From Isoetes taiwanensis (taxonomy: Eukaryota > Streptophyta > Lycopodiopsida > Isoetales > Isoetaceae), in contig JAJEKV010000018.1 in NCBI GenBank assembly GCA_021234155.1, positions 20,941,252-21,005,251 of the forward strand: a stretch of 64,000 bases of DNA, read 5' to 3'. This document shows positions 11,601-21,822 of this stretch, one piece after another. The position numbers and the translations under genes were made by a program. Under the pieces are notes generated by a model. The model saw only the letters and a program-made list of their open reading frames with translations. It was not told where the DNA came from and did not search any database. Position 1 is the stretch's first letter; every line of letters begins with the position of its first letter.

Positions 11601-11728
11601 CTATGCTCGGTGCCTGCAAGACATATGGGGAACTGGAACTGGGGCTAAGATGTTTTCAGAAGCTAGTTCAAATGATTCCAAAGAATGCTATTCCTTATGC
11701 TCTTATGGCAAATGTCTATGCCAGCTAG
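8630..11728 (+). CDS. Large PLS-class PPR protein, truncated in its E region
   Basis: This intronless frame encodes 1,032 residues. Its PPR motifs repeat about every 101 residues in PLS-type triplets: nine VDMYAKCGSLxEAxxVFDKL-like blocks, most followed by VVSWTALIAGY and then PDxxTFxCxLKACSS segments. A terminal block (YNCLLDLFARSGQ) leads into an E1-like stretch (IEAWTTMLGACKTYG...YALMANVYAS), where a TAG ends the frame. PLS-class PPR proteins bind single-stranded organelle RNA in a sequence-specific way, mostly for RNA editing. No clear transit peptide is visible. The chosen ATG is the first after an in-frame TAG four codons upstream. Remnants of E2 and DYW lie downstream in shifted frames. 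The protein may survive as a shorter RNA-binding factor that relies on a partner deaminase, or the locus may be a young pseudogene. The repeat array itself has no stop. Confidence 0.9.
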   Translation: MSKLHIIGNPVCMLQKCRKKGNLAFAKCIHAHMWDAATEIEAHTTAANFIVPMLVECGSMSDAQQAFDKLAYPNEYSWTALIFGYVKFGQPEHAFSLYGKMQLDSVGPSSHTLIALLQACRKLKDVERGQQFHVEISKHGYAKDLLVGNTLIDMYAKCGSLVEAQNVFDKLPCRDVVSWNALIAGYVDNGSAGEALTCFKLMQLQEVSPNRVTFICSLKACGKVGAVDEGRKLHTEIVKKGLDKDVFVGCTLVDMYVKCGLLAEARKVFNKLPKPDVVSWTSLIAGYAEHGHGQEALKCYDRMKQEGISPNAATLVSCLKACSNLKAIDKGRQIHTEITRMGYERDISVNNSLIDMYAKCGLLDEAQSIFDKLTVRDTVTWTALVAGYVDHGLGEEAFRALEQMQLEGVPWNVVTCICSLKACSSLGLIDKGRQIHLKIAQNFLEKDIAIGNTLIAMYAKCGFFTEAQEVFKKLKFRNVVSWTSLIEGYTQHERGSEALKCFEQMQLEGIFPNSITFICTLKACGIMGAIGKGREIHAAIVQRELEGDSFVGNTLVGMYARCASLAEAQRVFEILPLRDIVSWNVLMVEFVENELYEEVIIFFEQIQEEGMLPDALTYTCLLKACGYLGNIQKLQEVHIQIMEKGLERNLTVSNTLVDMYAKCGYLAEAQNVFDNLPVRDAVSWTALIARCAENGLGQKALFYFKQMQLDGVSPDVATYICCLKACSSMGDIEKGREIHMELSKKGFGKDNFICNTLIDMYIKCGSPKEAWEVFYRLPIQDLVSWNAILGGCAENELGGEVLKWFELMQLQGISPDKITFISVLKACSSIGAIDEGRKVHSEITHRGLERDAFISSALVDMYAKCGSLTEARNVFDKLLIRGVGLWNALIRGYGLNGKVTMAIQCFEDMQKCLVKPDATSFACILAACSRGEKLHEGQGYFESMIEEHQITPLSVHYNCLLDLFARSGQLYQAETLLKYVPGQPSIEAWTTMLGACKTYGELELGLRCFQKLVQMIPKNAIPYALMANVYAS

Positions 11729-12153
11729 ATAGGATGCTGCAAATAAGATAGAGGAGTTGAGAAAAGTTGCAGGTGCTGCAAAAATGCCAGCAAGGGCCTT
11801 CGTAGAGGTTGATAATAAGGTGCATGCTTTTGTGGCTGGCGAGAAATAGCAATATTAGAAACCTTGCATTTACACATGAAGGATCACCAAATCTAGATGT
11901 GATCTTAAAGCCCATTAGTGACGAAGGAAAGAAAATCTCATTATATGGCCATGCAGAGAAGCTTGCAATAGCTTTTTGACTACATGCTACAGGGGCAGAC
12001 ACTGCATGTGACAAAAAAATTAAGGATGTGTAATAACTGTCATCATGCGTGTAAATTCATATTAAGAACTGTGAAACGGAAGGTCATTTTGAAGCAAAGA
12101 ACTGGATTCATCAGTTCTGTGGTGGGCTTTGTTCTTGTGAATTTGTGGTGAAA
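11729..12153 (+). pseudogene. Remnant of E2 and DYW domain of the PPR gene
   Basis: Directly after the stop, a +1 frame reads DAANKIEELRKVAGAAKMP, then FVEVDNKVHAFVAGEK: an E2/E+-type segment with the VHAFVAG hallmark. Further on are HAEKLAIAF (11,950-11,976), matching the HSEKLAIAF deaminase motif with its HxE zinc and catalytic residues; RMCNNCHHACKFI (from 12,023), matching the CxxCH zinc site; and GGLCSCEFVV (12,121-12,150), matching the DGxCSCxDYW end. Several stops and frameshifts separate these blocks. The parent gene clearly encoded a full E-DYW editing factor. The block order and spacing match the family, so the assignment is firm although the sequence is decayed. Confidence 0.85.
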
Positions 12154-12620
12154 TGTCGAATGGTATTTCTAAATGAGAGTCTCACTAAGCATGAGGAAAG
12201 AGAACAAAGTTGCAGCTAAAATAAGCACATATTTGGCTGCAAGTCCCAAAGGTAAACTCAAAACTTGGGAAGCAAGTGGTCATTCATTTTCTTTTTGCCT
12301 CTTATACTTCACAGAGTACAGATGCAGAGTACAGTGCTGCATGTAACTAATTGCTATCTGATGAGGGGTTCCCCTTTAGAAGCCTATTACTCATTGCTAA
12401 GGATGGAAAGGAAAGTTTATTATGTGGGCATACAGGGAAGTTTAGAAAGTTCAAATAGTAGATTGCAAGTAGATCCATCATTTCAATGGCGGGATTTGTT
12501 CTTGTAAAGTCTTTGGTGAGAGAGGCACAACAACGAACTGCCAAAAGGACACATTCATTTCCCAAATGTAAACTCAAAACTTAGGGGACAGTAGCCATCT
12601 CATTTACGGCATATTCTTTT
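12154..12620 (+). repeat. Duplicate of the DYW 3' end and downstream flank
   Basis: The end of the DYW remnant and its flank recur. 'gggctttgttcttgtgaatt' at 12,124 matches 'gggatttgttcttgtaaagt' at 12,491, and 'taaactcaaaacttggg' at 12,253 matches 'taaactcaaaacttagg' at 12,569. The offsets are 367 and 316 bases, so the copies have drifted by indels. The second copy can be read as FNGGICSC, a second DYW-type terminus. No intact frame remains. Confidence 0.7.
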
Positions 12621-12877
12621 GTAGTACACATCTTGCGAGTTGGGGCAGTAGTTAGCCTTCATGTTCTTCCCAGTACAATAGTATGCATTGAAGGAAGCTG
12701 AAAAAATCCTTAGTTTTGTATCAATATTGGTCGGAATTTGAAGCAGCCTTATGGCATGCATGAATGTGTAACATGCTTGTACAACCCTTCTAATACTCTG
12801 GGTTGTGGAGAGCATGTGTCATAAGGATTGAAAGCAGGATATAGATAAGAGAAGTAACTTTTTTCTCAAAATCAGGG
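12621..12877. other. Spacer between PPR locus and LINE fragment
   Basis: No gene or structured repeat recognised. AT-rich sequence gives way to the GC-richer LINE-like segment at about 12,880. Confidence 0.4.
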
Positions 12878-14209
12878 TTTCTTTGCATCAGTTTCTCTCC
12901 GCTTAGTGCACTTTCAACGGCAACAAGAGAAGCATGGTCTCGCCGACCTGCATGCTCGTGTGGACTCCCTCTACACCACCATGGAAGCCATGACCCAGGA
13001 CATGCATCATGCGAAACAAGAGGCAACTGTCTCCTGCCTTCAATCAGAACTGAGGAGGCCGCCACCATGATGCGAGCCATCCAGGCTGCCTTTCAAGAAA
13101 GCTAGTCGAGCTGAGAGCCCTCCAAAGTAGGGTCGAGACACGGGAAGTGCCCTCACCAGAGATGAACCCTGGCCTGGAGACCCGCTTGCAAAATCTCAAG
13201 CACAACTTCGCTGCTCGAGATTGCGAATTGCAGGAGCTGCATGCAGCCATCGCCCAACAAGGCAAGGGCCTCCACGTAGAAGCTCATGAGCAGCTGCAGC
13301 GGTGTATGCATGAACTGGCAAGACAACAGCAAGTCCAACAAGAGCTAATCTCTCGGCTCCAAAAAGGAGACGCTAACGCATAGGCCAAGGCAGTTCCACA
13401 CGTCCAGCGGCCTGCATGATGCTAGTCAAGACCACCCACAGTTGCACCACCAAGCTGCCCCATCAAGTTGTTCAATACCACCACTGCCACAGCCAACGCC
13501 ACGCCAGCTGCAAGCAGCACCTATCGCGGCAACCATCATCGATCCGACCATCAGAGAGTTGCAAAGGGAGAAGACGAAGGAGCCACAATCTAGTAATGTG
13601 TGGCCTGGTAGAGGAGGCAGGAGAGAACCTCATCCACCTGCTTCAGACACATATCCTTGCTCGGATGATGTTTGATACGCCCATATACATTGTCAGAGCA
13701 AGCCGCCATGGAGCCCAACATTCTAACCGTCCCGTGCAGCTATATTCACAGTCGGAGATGCACAAGAGCGAGCAGCCATTCTGGTCAAGGAAGGCAGCTG
13801 CTGGGAACCGCCTTGTACGTAGACTGAGATTTGACTCCTGCATAGCAAGAAAGAAGACTGCAACACGAGTTAGACAAGGTCATGAGTGTCCGAAAACAAG
13901 GAGGGGTTGCAGGACTGATCTGGAGCAAGATGCAAATCTTCTGGTCACCAAAAAATGCTGCAAGTGTTGCAAACCCTCAAAGCTCTGCTGCTGAAGCCCC
14001 AGCCGCTCTAGCCCATGCCACTCCTGCACCCACCACAAACGCACCTTGCCCCTGTTGCCTCACCTACCACTATGCCACATGCAGCCTTCACCTCTACCAC
14101 CTCCGCACCAGGTGTTCCTTGCATACCGCATGCTGCATCCACCTCTATCGCCCCTCCTTGTGCAGTCTCCACTGAATCAACAGTCGCAACTTCTAACAGC
14201 AAATAGGGA
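12878..14209 (+). pseudogene. Probable LINE ORF1 region (coiled coil, low complexity)
   Basis: This stretch is clearly richer in GC than its flanks. Frames in it encode helical, Gln/His/Glu-rich coiled-coil peptides: LADLHARVDSLYTTMEAM near 12,930, and the 78-residue frame at 13,147-13,383 with LQNLKHNFAARDCELQEL and repeated Q/E heptads. From about 13,400 to 14,200 the sequence turns into Pro/His/Ser/Thr-rich low complexity (for example TTNAPCPCC) broken by stops. Placed immediately before an endonuclease domain on the same strand, it fits the ORF1 and linker of a non-LTR retrotransposon. That assignment rests on position and composition; no RNA-binding motif is recognised. Confidence 0.45.
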
Positions 14210-15042
14210 TTGTGCCTCCGCATGGTCTCCTGGAATTGTCGGGGCTTCCCATGGCAGAAGGGAGATAATCTCAACTCAGTTGTTGCAGATATGGACCTCA
14301 TCTTCCGCATGGAAATGCGGGAGCACATAGGACATAGGTTACCCGACTTGCCAGGATACCAGCACTATTATGTCTTCAATGAGTGCACTAGAAAGAGGGG
14401 ACACGGAGGGATCGTCTGGTACTATTGGGCAGCCCTTGGCACAGTTAAGCCTCCCTGTGCAAGAAGGACGCGCACAACCGGTATCCGTGGATGCGCGTGC
14501 AGCACTGTAGTGACAACCCTCTCTGTGTGGCGACTTACTACTTCCCACATGCCGAGAGCAACTTCTACAACATCCACACGGATGTGGATAGGCTGGACAC
14601 TTATGTCGATCTATATGATGATATCCATCAACACATGCAATTGGGTAGAGTCATGCTTGTTGAAGACTTCAATGCGCGCACAGACACGGAACAACCCATG
14701 AGATTTGATCCTCTGGCTGACGATGTGTTGCAATTGCGCCCCTCAGAAGGAGCTTGGCCACGGGTATCAGATGACAAGCAAGTCACGCAATATGGTAGGC
14801 AATTGATGCTGTTGTGTAGTGTCTTTGATCTGGTAATCTGCAATGGACTCTGGTAATCTGCAATGGACTAGTACAGTGGCCGTCCTCTCACAAAAGGACC
14901 AGGGGGCGGATCTAGTATGGCAAACTATGTATTGGTGGCAGAACAGGATATTCATATTGTCAAGCATTTCCAAGTGGGAATATATCGTAGAGATGAGGAG
15001 GTGGACTCGGACGACCTGCCGCTCTACTTGCAACTAGCTTAT
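14210..15042 (+). pseudogene. LINE endonuclease (EEP) domain, frameshifted
   Basis: An apurinic-like endonuclease domain of a LINE ORF2 can be followed across three frames. It opens with MVSWNCRGF and continues with MEMREHIGHRLPDLPGYQHYY and GHGGIVWYYW. It shifts frame near 14,490 to CVATYYFPHAESNFY, LYDDIHQHM and VEDFNAR (the GDFNxR site, with Gly to Glu). It shifts again to SSMANYVLV and SDDLPLYLQL, the SDHxPL end with the catalytic His replaced by Asp. A 19-bp tandem duplication (gtaatctgcaatggact) at about 14,833-14,870 causes one of the breaks. The reverse transcriptase is missing because the sequence changes to LTR-like DNA at about 15,050. The element cannot cut or transpose. Confidence 0.8.
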
Positions 15043-15054
15043 TAGGTTGTCCTA

Positions 15055-16270
15055 ACCTCATATATGACGCTCACCGAACCTATATGATGCTCCCATCGTA
15101 TAAATGCGGAAAATCCTGTTTTCCAGCAACTCTATTGCCAGCCGTCTGACCCGAACCACTTGGAATGGTCTAAGTGTCCGAGTGAAGGACACGGAGGTGT
15201 CATTCGTCCCATGCCTTCTCTGGGATATTCTATATTGCGGAAGCGTATATATGTGTTAGCACTATGCCACCACGAAGGGTGGCCCATCCATCATCCATAC
15301 GAATAACATACTAACATAACATATAAAATGCATTATAAAGGAGGGTTCTACCCCGAGCTCATACTCAAAGGGGTTGGCTGACGGTCAGGATCTCTGGATA
15401 ACAACAGATGGAATCATGACAATGGCATTGGCTGGCATAGAACAGCGGCTAGGGTGTACATCCGCCCCTCCTGTGCACACTTTGCAGATAGGCTGAAACA
15501 TGCTATGGCGTGATTCTAGCCTTCCGGAGACGCAATCTCATGGAATCACCCTATGAAACTGCTCCAGGTTGCATCACCCCCGCCCCATGAGGCAAGAAAG
15601 GGACAAGTCCCTTCCCCGAGCACAATGGTTCTATGGGTGGCTAGGAGATCGTGCTACACGCACCTCCATCTCCAAAATCCATAGGTTGAGATTCCCTCGC
15701 ACCTATCGAGCCAAGGGCATTTTTTCAGGATGTAACCTGTGACCCGGGAGGTGTCAGACCCATACTCGGCCCACACGCGGTGATCGACTATAAGCCTAGC
15801 ACACTATGGGGGCTCAGTAGCAACGCCCAGCAAGGCCCCACTTCCATATCACCATTGTGTCCATTGTCTGGTGCTCAATCACAGCATAATGCCCCTGGCC
15901 AGGTGGGCTCTTTGTGCACATGCCGCATTTATTGGGTTTTATGGGGTCCTAGCTAGAAACATCTCTATTCCTAATAGCCTTTAGGTCTCTCCCTTCCTTA
16001 TCTCACAAGCACAAGAGGTGCAGTAAAAGAACTACCATAAATCATAAATCCATTCATAACTTCAAACTGAGCATCAATATAAGATTAATCATTCATCTAC
16101 GCACACAAGTGTTAATCCTTAACTAGAATCTCAAGCTAACTAAGCCTACTAACCAGTACCTAAGGTAGATCCACTATCTCTTAGGTTCTACATGCTGTAT
16201 TGATTGAATAGCTCCTCCTCCTCCTCCAATTGCCCCCAAATCGATTGGGGATAGAGCCCCAATTTTTTCA
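15055..16270 (-). repeat. LTR fragment of the 35-41 kb LTR family
   Basis: This non-coding block shares ordered phrases with the LTRs at 34.6-41.4 kb, including gatgctcccatcgtataaat, the cctcctgtgcacactttgcagataggctgaaacatg region, and the AG-CTCCTCCTCC ... ccccaat segment before 16,260. Its orientation follows the primer-binding-site evidence in those copies, which places the element on the minus strand. It abuts the LINE fragment directly. Short open frames inside are not genes. Confidence 0.7.
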
Positions 16271-16799
16271 TGTGAACCATTATATTGCATATGTTAGGCA
16301 ATATGTAATTATATAATCCCATTTGAGCCAAATGGCCCAAACCTAGATTCGTGGGCATAAAGGTGTGAGAACCTTAAACAGGAACCCTTTTCAGATTCCA
16401 GCCCAGTGGAGCAGCGCCTGAGCCATTTCTGCCTGAACCACATGAGAGGAGCTCAATTCCCCAAGTAGTTCGATGATCCGAGAACATCTCACCAGGATGG
16501 ACAGCCTTAGTGGAGTGGGAGCCAGCCAAGGGTCGGGTGAGTAATTCATTTAATGGTTGAATCAAGTTTCCCGATTGGCATTCTGTCAGTTTTGCATCGC
16601 TCCTTAGCTATAGGCGACCCATAGAGTCTAAGAATCTCAGCCATTAACAAAGGAACCTAACTATACATGTTAGAGTAGATAGATTAGATGTTATTCTATT
16701 ATTTCAGATTCATTTGACGATGATGGATTATCTCTGTGCGCACCTTCTATGCATTGGGAAGGGGGGTGGAGACCCAGAGCCTTCGTAGATGATGTTATA
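16271..16799. other. Spacer between inverted LTR fragments
   Basis: About 0.5 kb without a recognised gene separates two oppositely oriented fragments of one LTR family. It may be what is left of an internal region or the product of an inversion; the sequence does not decide. Confidence 0.35.
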
Positions 16800-17653
16800 G
16801 ATAGTCTCATTAATACCCAAGTAATGCGGCATGTGCATAGGAGCCCACCTGCCTGTGGGTGGCGGGGTTAGACTGGCTGACAAGGAAGGCTTGTCCAACT
16901 ACAGTTGATCCCTCTAGTATGTAACGACGACCGGGGAATGTTGCGGGCTAGGCCTAATAGCTTGTCACTAAATGAGGGCAAGGTATAGGCTCGACATCTC
17001 CTGGGTGATGTGCCTTGGTGGGGTTCAAGTCGTAGACGAGCAGTGGCTCTCTAGCTCGTCTGTAGTTGGCATGGACCTTCTGAAGGGGAGTGATCCCCTC
17101 CTGCCTCATCAGGACTGGGGAGATGCAACTCAGGAGGAGTCCCTCTGACTATGCACCCGACAGGCTACGGTCACATCCCCAATACTTATCAGCCTATCTG
17201 CAAAGTATGCACAAAAGGGGCGGATGGAGTGGACTATCCAACTACCATGTTCTTATGTCAGCCAAATCCATTTGCCATGAACTCTGTCTGCATTGACTTT
17301 TGGAGACCCTTAGCCGTCAGTCTACCCCCATGAGTCTGAGCCTGGATAGGACTTTTCCCTTGTTGATGTTGTTATTGTTGTATCTGCTAGGATATGATGT
17401 TGTTATGGTGATCCACCCTTTGAGGCGGTTATGTATTTGATGTGATGTGATGGTCCTTGCTTATGTTTATGCGCTCCGCAGCTAGGTCAATCTCGAGGGA
17501 GACAGGATGAACGACATGTCTATTTCTTTCCCGTCAGCTTCTTGCTCACCATCAAGAGTTTGATGCCAGATAGACGGCCTCATGTTGGCGTGCTGGCTGA
17601 CATGAGGGAATCTCCTCACGATCGGGCATCGTATACGAGCAGGGGACATCACA
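16800..17653 (+). repeat. Inverted LTR fragment, same family
   Basis: The reverse complement of this block matches the family: caggtgggct...gcacatgccgcatt near 16,830, and agtccactccatccgccc...tttgcagataggct near 17,190-17,240. Its right edge, catcaca at 17,647-17,653, is the reverse complement of the TGTGATG terminus seen at the starts of the other copies. It therefore forms an imperfect head-to-head pair with the fragment at 15,055-16,270. Confidence 0.65.
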
Positions 17654-18239
17654 CGCAGACCATATCATCCACTCTTAGGGCTCCAATAGTTTTCCTAGGT
17701 CCAATGAGATAGGAACATGATTGCTCCTATCTAGACTAGCATGAGAGGATTATGGCATACTAATGTAAATCCCTATTGTGCTCGACCTTAGCCTCACTTG
17801 CCAACGCATTGGACCTGAGACTGACCCACATAATTGATCGACTATTGAGCTTAGTTCACTAAGTTGCCCCAGTAAAACACCAAAGATTAAATTCGAAGAG
17901 TGCCCCGATCATTGTGTAAAGGGTAAGGTTTAAACTTGTATTTCGGTAAAAAGAATTTGTAGTGCTATGCTGCATAACGTCTTTGATTGACATTCAACTA
18001 AGACATAAATTAGACAACTAATAAAAGTTGCCACAATTTGTAACATAATGTATATTGTATTAAACTTCACAAAATATTTATTTTCAAAGAAAAACTAATG
18101 TTTGTAAAAGATGTTCAAAATAACGCCTTACAACATATGGAAAAAAGGTTATAAAATATGTAATGTAACTAATGTATATACATGTAGGTATATAAAAGTG
18201 TTTGTAATATGAAGGACTTTATGAAGTCGCCAATTCAAA
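17654..18239. other. AT-rich spacer before the repeat array
   Basis: No gene recognised. The sequence becomes strongly AT-rich from about 17,930. Confidence 0.4.
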
Positions 18240-19640
18240 ACACACTCAAGGTGAAAGATTCTCGTAGATTCCCTTGAATTTCTTTTGGACTCCCTAAGGT
18301 TCTACAAAGATTCTCCTAGATTCTTAAGATTCTCTAGAGATTCTCCTAGATTATTCCAAGATTCCTCTAGATTCTCCAACATTCTATGCAGGCTCTCCTA
18401 GATTACCTTAGATTCTATAAAGATTCTCCAAGATTCCATCAAGATTCTTATAGATTCTCAAAGATTTATGAAGACTCCCTTAGATTCTCCTAGATTCCCA
18501 CAGTCCCTTGAGATTACCTAAGATTTTCTTGAGATTCCCCTTGATTTCCAAAGATTATCCCAAGGTTCCTTTAGATTCTCCAAGACTCTATGTAGATTCT
18601 CCTAGATTCTCCCTTAGATCCTATGAAGATTCCCATAGATTTTTCAAGGTTCTATCAAACATACCTTAGATTCTCAAAGATTTTAGGAAGATTCCCTAGG
18701 ATTCTCTTGAGATTTCTCTAAATTTTCTAAGTTCCTATAAAGAGTCCTCTAGATTCTCCAAGATTACATAACCCAAAGATTTTATGAAGATTCCCTTAAA
18801 TTCCTCTAGATTCTTATCTTCCTTGAGATTCTCTTAAGATTTTCCTATATTTCCAAAGATTATTCTAAGATTCCTCTAGATTCTCCAAGATTCTATGTCG
18901 ATTCTCCTTAGATTCCGTGAAGATTTCCCTAGACCCCATTGGATTTCTTTTAGATTCCTTAATATTGTACGAAGATTTTTGTAGGTTCTTAAGATTCTAC
19001 AAAGATTCCCGTAGGTTCCCAAAGATTATCCCAAGATTCCTCTAAATTCTCCAAGATTTTATGTAGATTCTCCTAGCTTTCCTTGAATTTCATGAAGATT
19101 CCCCTAGATTCCGTTGGATTTCTTTTAGATTCCTTAAGATTCTACAGACATTCCCTTAGATTCTTAAGATTCTATAAAGATTCTCTTAGATTTCCAAAAC
19201 TTATCCCAAGATTCCTCTAGATTCTCCAGCATTATATGAAGATACTCCCATATTCTCTTAACTTCTTTGAAGATTCCCCTGGTTTCTTCAAGATTCTATC
19301 AAGATTCCCCACGATTCTCAAAGATTTTATGAATATTCCCTTAGATTCCTCTAGATTTCTAAAGACTCCCTTGGGATTCCTATAGATTCGCTAAGATTCT
19401 CTTGAGACTCCTCTCTAGATCCATAGATTCTATGCAGATTCCTCTAGGTTCTCCAAGATTCCATCAAGATTACCCTAAAATCCTCAAAAGATTTTATGAT
19501 CCTTTAGATTCCTCTTACATTTCAAAACATTTGATTGAGATTCTCATAGATTCCTTAAGATTCTCTTCGGATTCGTCTAGATTTTATGAATATTCCTCTA
19601 GATTCGTAAAATTCTAAGATTCCAAGAAGATTCTTAGAAC
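18240..19640. repeat. 1.4-kb array of degenerate AGATTC-rich short repeats
   Basis: The whole stretch consists of short, highly diverged direct repeats built on AGATTC with CT-rich fillers, such as agattctcctagattcc, aagattcctctagattctcc and tttatgaagattccc. Spacing between AGATTC cores is mostly about 10-20 bases and irregular. A longer-order periodicity of a few hundred bases is suggested by recurrence of the 'tccaaagattat-cccaagattcctctagattctcc' theme near 18,545, 18,850, 19,015 and 19,190. Reading frames within it are chance products. It looks like an old minisatellite or satellite derived from a small motif. Confidence 0.85.
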
Positions 19641-19710
19641 GTTGGCTCCAACTGCAATGGAACGATGCCAAAGCACATCATTGGAAAGCTCTCAATGAGA
19701 TGAATTTAAA

Positions 19711-21822
19711 GTGTGGGCCCCACTTTCATCCGACTCCTCTACTACAAGTTACAGGCCTTTGAAGCCGATTAAAAAAGGAGGCTTTCTAGAAAGTCTATCC
19801 ATAAATGTTTTGTCACCTCCCTATACTGTAGCTGCTAATATTGCTCATGGATCAGACTCCGATAGGAAAGGGAAAACTGCATCTGTATGCCTTAATCCCT
19901 TAGCAGCATTACCACATGTTCAGTCCTCTTCTACTGATATTGGATCTTCAGATATTTCTTCTTCTCAGCTTCTTGTCCCAATCCCCTCTTCTTTCTGTTG
20001 TAGCTTCGACTGCAATTTCACTGCATGCCACAGGCGGTCTTCTTGTGTTGTGGGTGGTGGAGGTTCAATTGCAGAAGGAGCAGTGCTTCCCACATATATT
20101 GGAGCTTCTGTTCAAGGTGGAGTTTGGGACTCGATTGTCTAACACATGTTGGAGGTTCTGTTGGAGGTGGAGTTGGGGAATCGGCACTTCCAATACATGT
20201 TTGTCTTTCAGCACAAGCAAGGTCTCATGCATTGATTGGCAAGAATTTTGGATCATTAGCACCTCCAATGCGAATTGGAAGTCATGTAACACCTCCTAGA
20301 CAGGGTCTTGCACGAGGTGCTCTTCCAACGCATAGTGGAAGTACTTCTGAACATCTTGTTCATCCTGGACACGTTGGAGTTGCCTCTGGGCAAATGCAAG
20401 ACAAAAAGATTTTTTGCCAATGCCATCCAGAGAGGTAAAAAAAATGGTTACGATGTCAAATTTTGCCTCTATACTTGCATCGTCTGTTGTTGCACCCACG
20501 CCTATAGTGGCTTCTACTCCTTGGAGGCCATTTGATACCGTTGCTCGAGTTACAATTGCTTGTTTTTTTGAGCAGTTGTATATAGGATTGTCATCTCCTG
20601 CCACATCCTCTCCAGTATTAGAGGCTATATCCACCATGGCAGATAATAACCAAAAGGAGGTGCATTTTATCTTCAGCAACTGCATGCTAAGCAATCATCC
20701 ATGGATGTCCAACTCCCACCAGAGGAGATCTTTGATGAAATGCAGAAGTGTCGAGTGGCCTTTGAGCGTTTTCGTGCAGATTAGTCATGAGACCTATTGA
20801 CGTCATGTGGAGTAGCCTGTTCCATGCTCGGTGGTGTGCAACTTCAATGCTCCATTTTCAGACTTGAAGCATATTGAGAATCTTCATAAGTTGGATCTTC
20901 CAGTTTATCAATCCATCAAGCTCATAACAAAAGATCAACGGTGTTTTCTTTTCATGTTTGGTTCGCCTGAGCCAGCCGCCTAGCTCATTGAATGTGGTAT
21001 TGATCCTCTGTGAAGGCATTTTCTTTTGTATCAGCAATATGTTCCTAGTTCTTTTTTAGGCAAATCAGATGTTCGATGTTCTGTGTGCCTCGTTTTGGAT
21101 TGTTATTGAGGACTTTCCTCCAGATGCATCTTCAACACTCTATCACGAATGGCCTGACCAAGATTTGAGTTGCAAGATCTATTGATCGTGATCTACCTCA
21201 GACAATTGTTATTTAAAGCGGTACTATATTCTTTCCTTTTAACCGACGAATACTCAGTGGTCCTGAGCTAGCTCTTATGTTTCCTGAGGCATCAGCTTTT
21301 TTCTAGTATCGTAGACCTCTTGTATCCCTTCATTTGGCTTCTGCATCTGTTGCTCCTCATCCTATTGCTGCGGCCCCGACACCCATGGATGTTTTCCAGC
21401 CACTTGTAGACCATTCCAATGCTGACCTAGCTGTAAATTCTTCTTTGCCTAACTCCAATCAATGTATGTAGAGGTTGAAAGAAATTCAAAGGATGCAAAA
21501 GAAAGCAGAGGCTCGTAGTCAGTACATGAATATTGATCGATGAGGTATCCACCCTCCGCCTAAACATCCATCTGCTTTCTGCCAACCTCGAAAGATAGCA
21601 AAAGGCCTTAATTCTGCAGTGTCTCTGCATGCACTGCAATGTGATTCGAGAGTCACTTCTCCTCCTATTAGCCCCCATCATAGTCGTTTCTCATTACTTT
21701 ACTGGGCCAACATGGTTGAAGAGGTTGAAGTGGCTGCTATACTAAGTCAGATCGAGAATACTATCATTGCCACTCTGGAGGCCCTAGCAGGGCTCCTTAT
21801 TCCAATCCATTCAGAACATCAA
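19711..21822 (+). pseudogene. Probable LINE ORF1 region, decayed
   Basis: The first frame (19,711-20,142) is Ser/Thr-rich. It continues after a frameshift into a series of loose repeats of the type LPTH-x-G-S-x-G (about 20,085-20,350). Later segments can be read as VAFERFRAD, FNAPFSDLKHIENLHKLDLPVYQSIK and DQRCFLFMFGSPEPAA, which have the style of the N-terminal domain of plant L1-type ORF1 proteins, but with many stops. The position just before an endonuclease-like start at 21,823 supports ORF1 of a LINE. The assignment is weak by sequence alone. Confidence 0.4.

Noticed and set aside
13416-13994. 192-codon frame as an independent gene
   Set aside because: Cys/Arg/His-rich composition without a domain, within the GC-rich LINE-like segment; probably chance reading of low-complexity DNA.
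18240-19640. Possible CRISPR-like or regularly spaced repeat array
   Set aside because: Repeats are short, highly diverged and irregularly spaced, with no constant spacer length, in a plant nuclear context.
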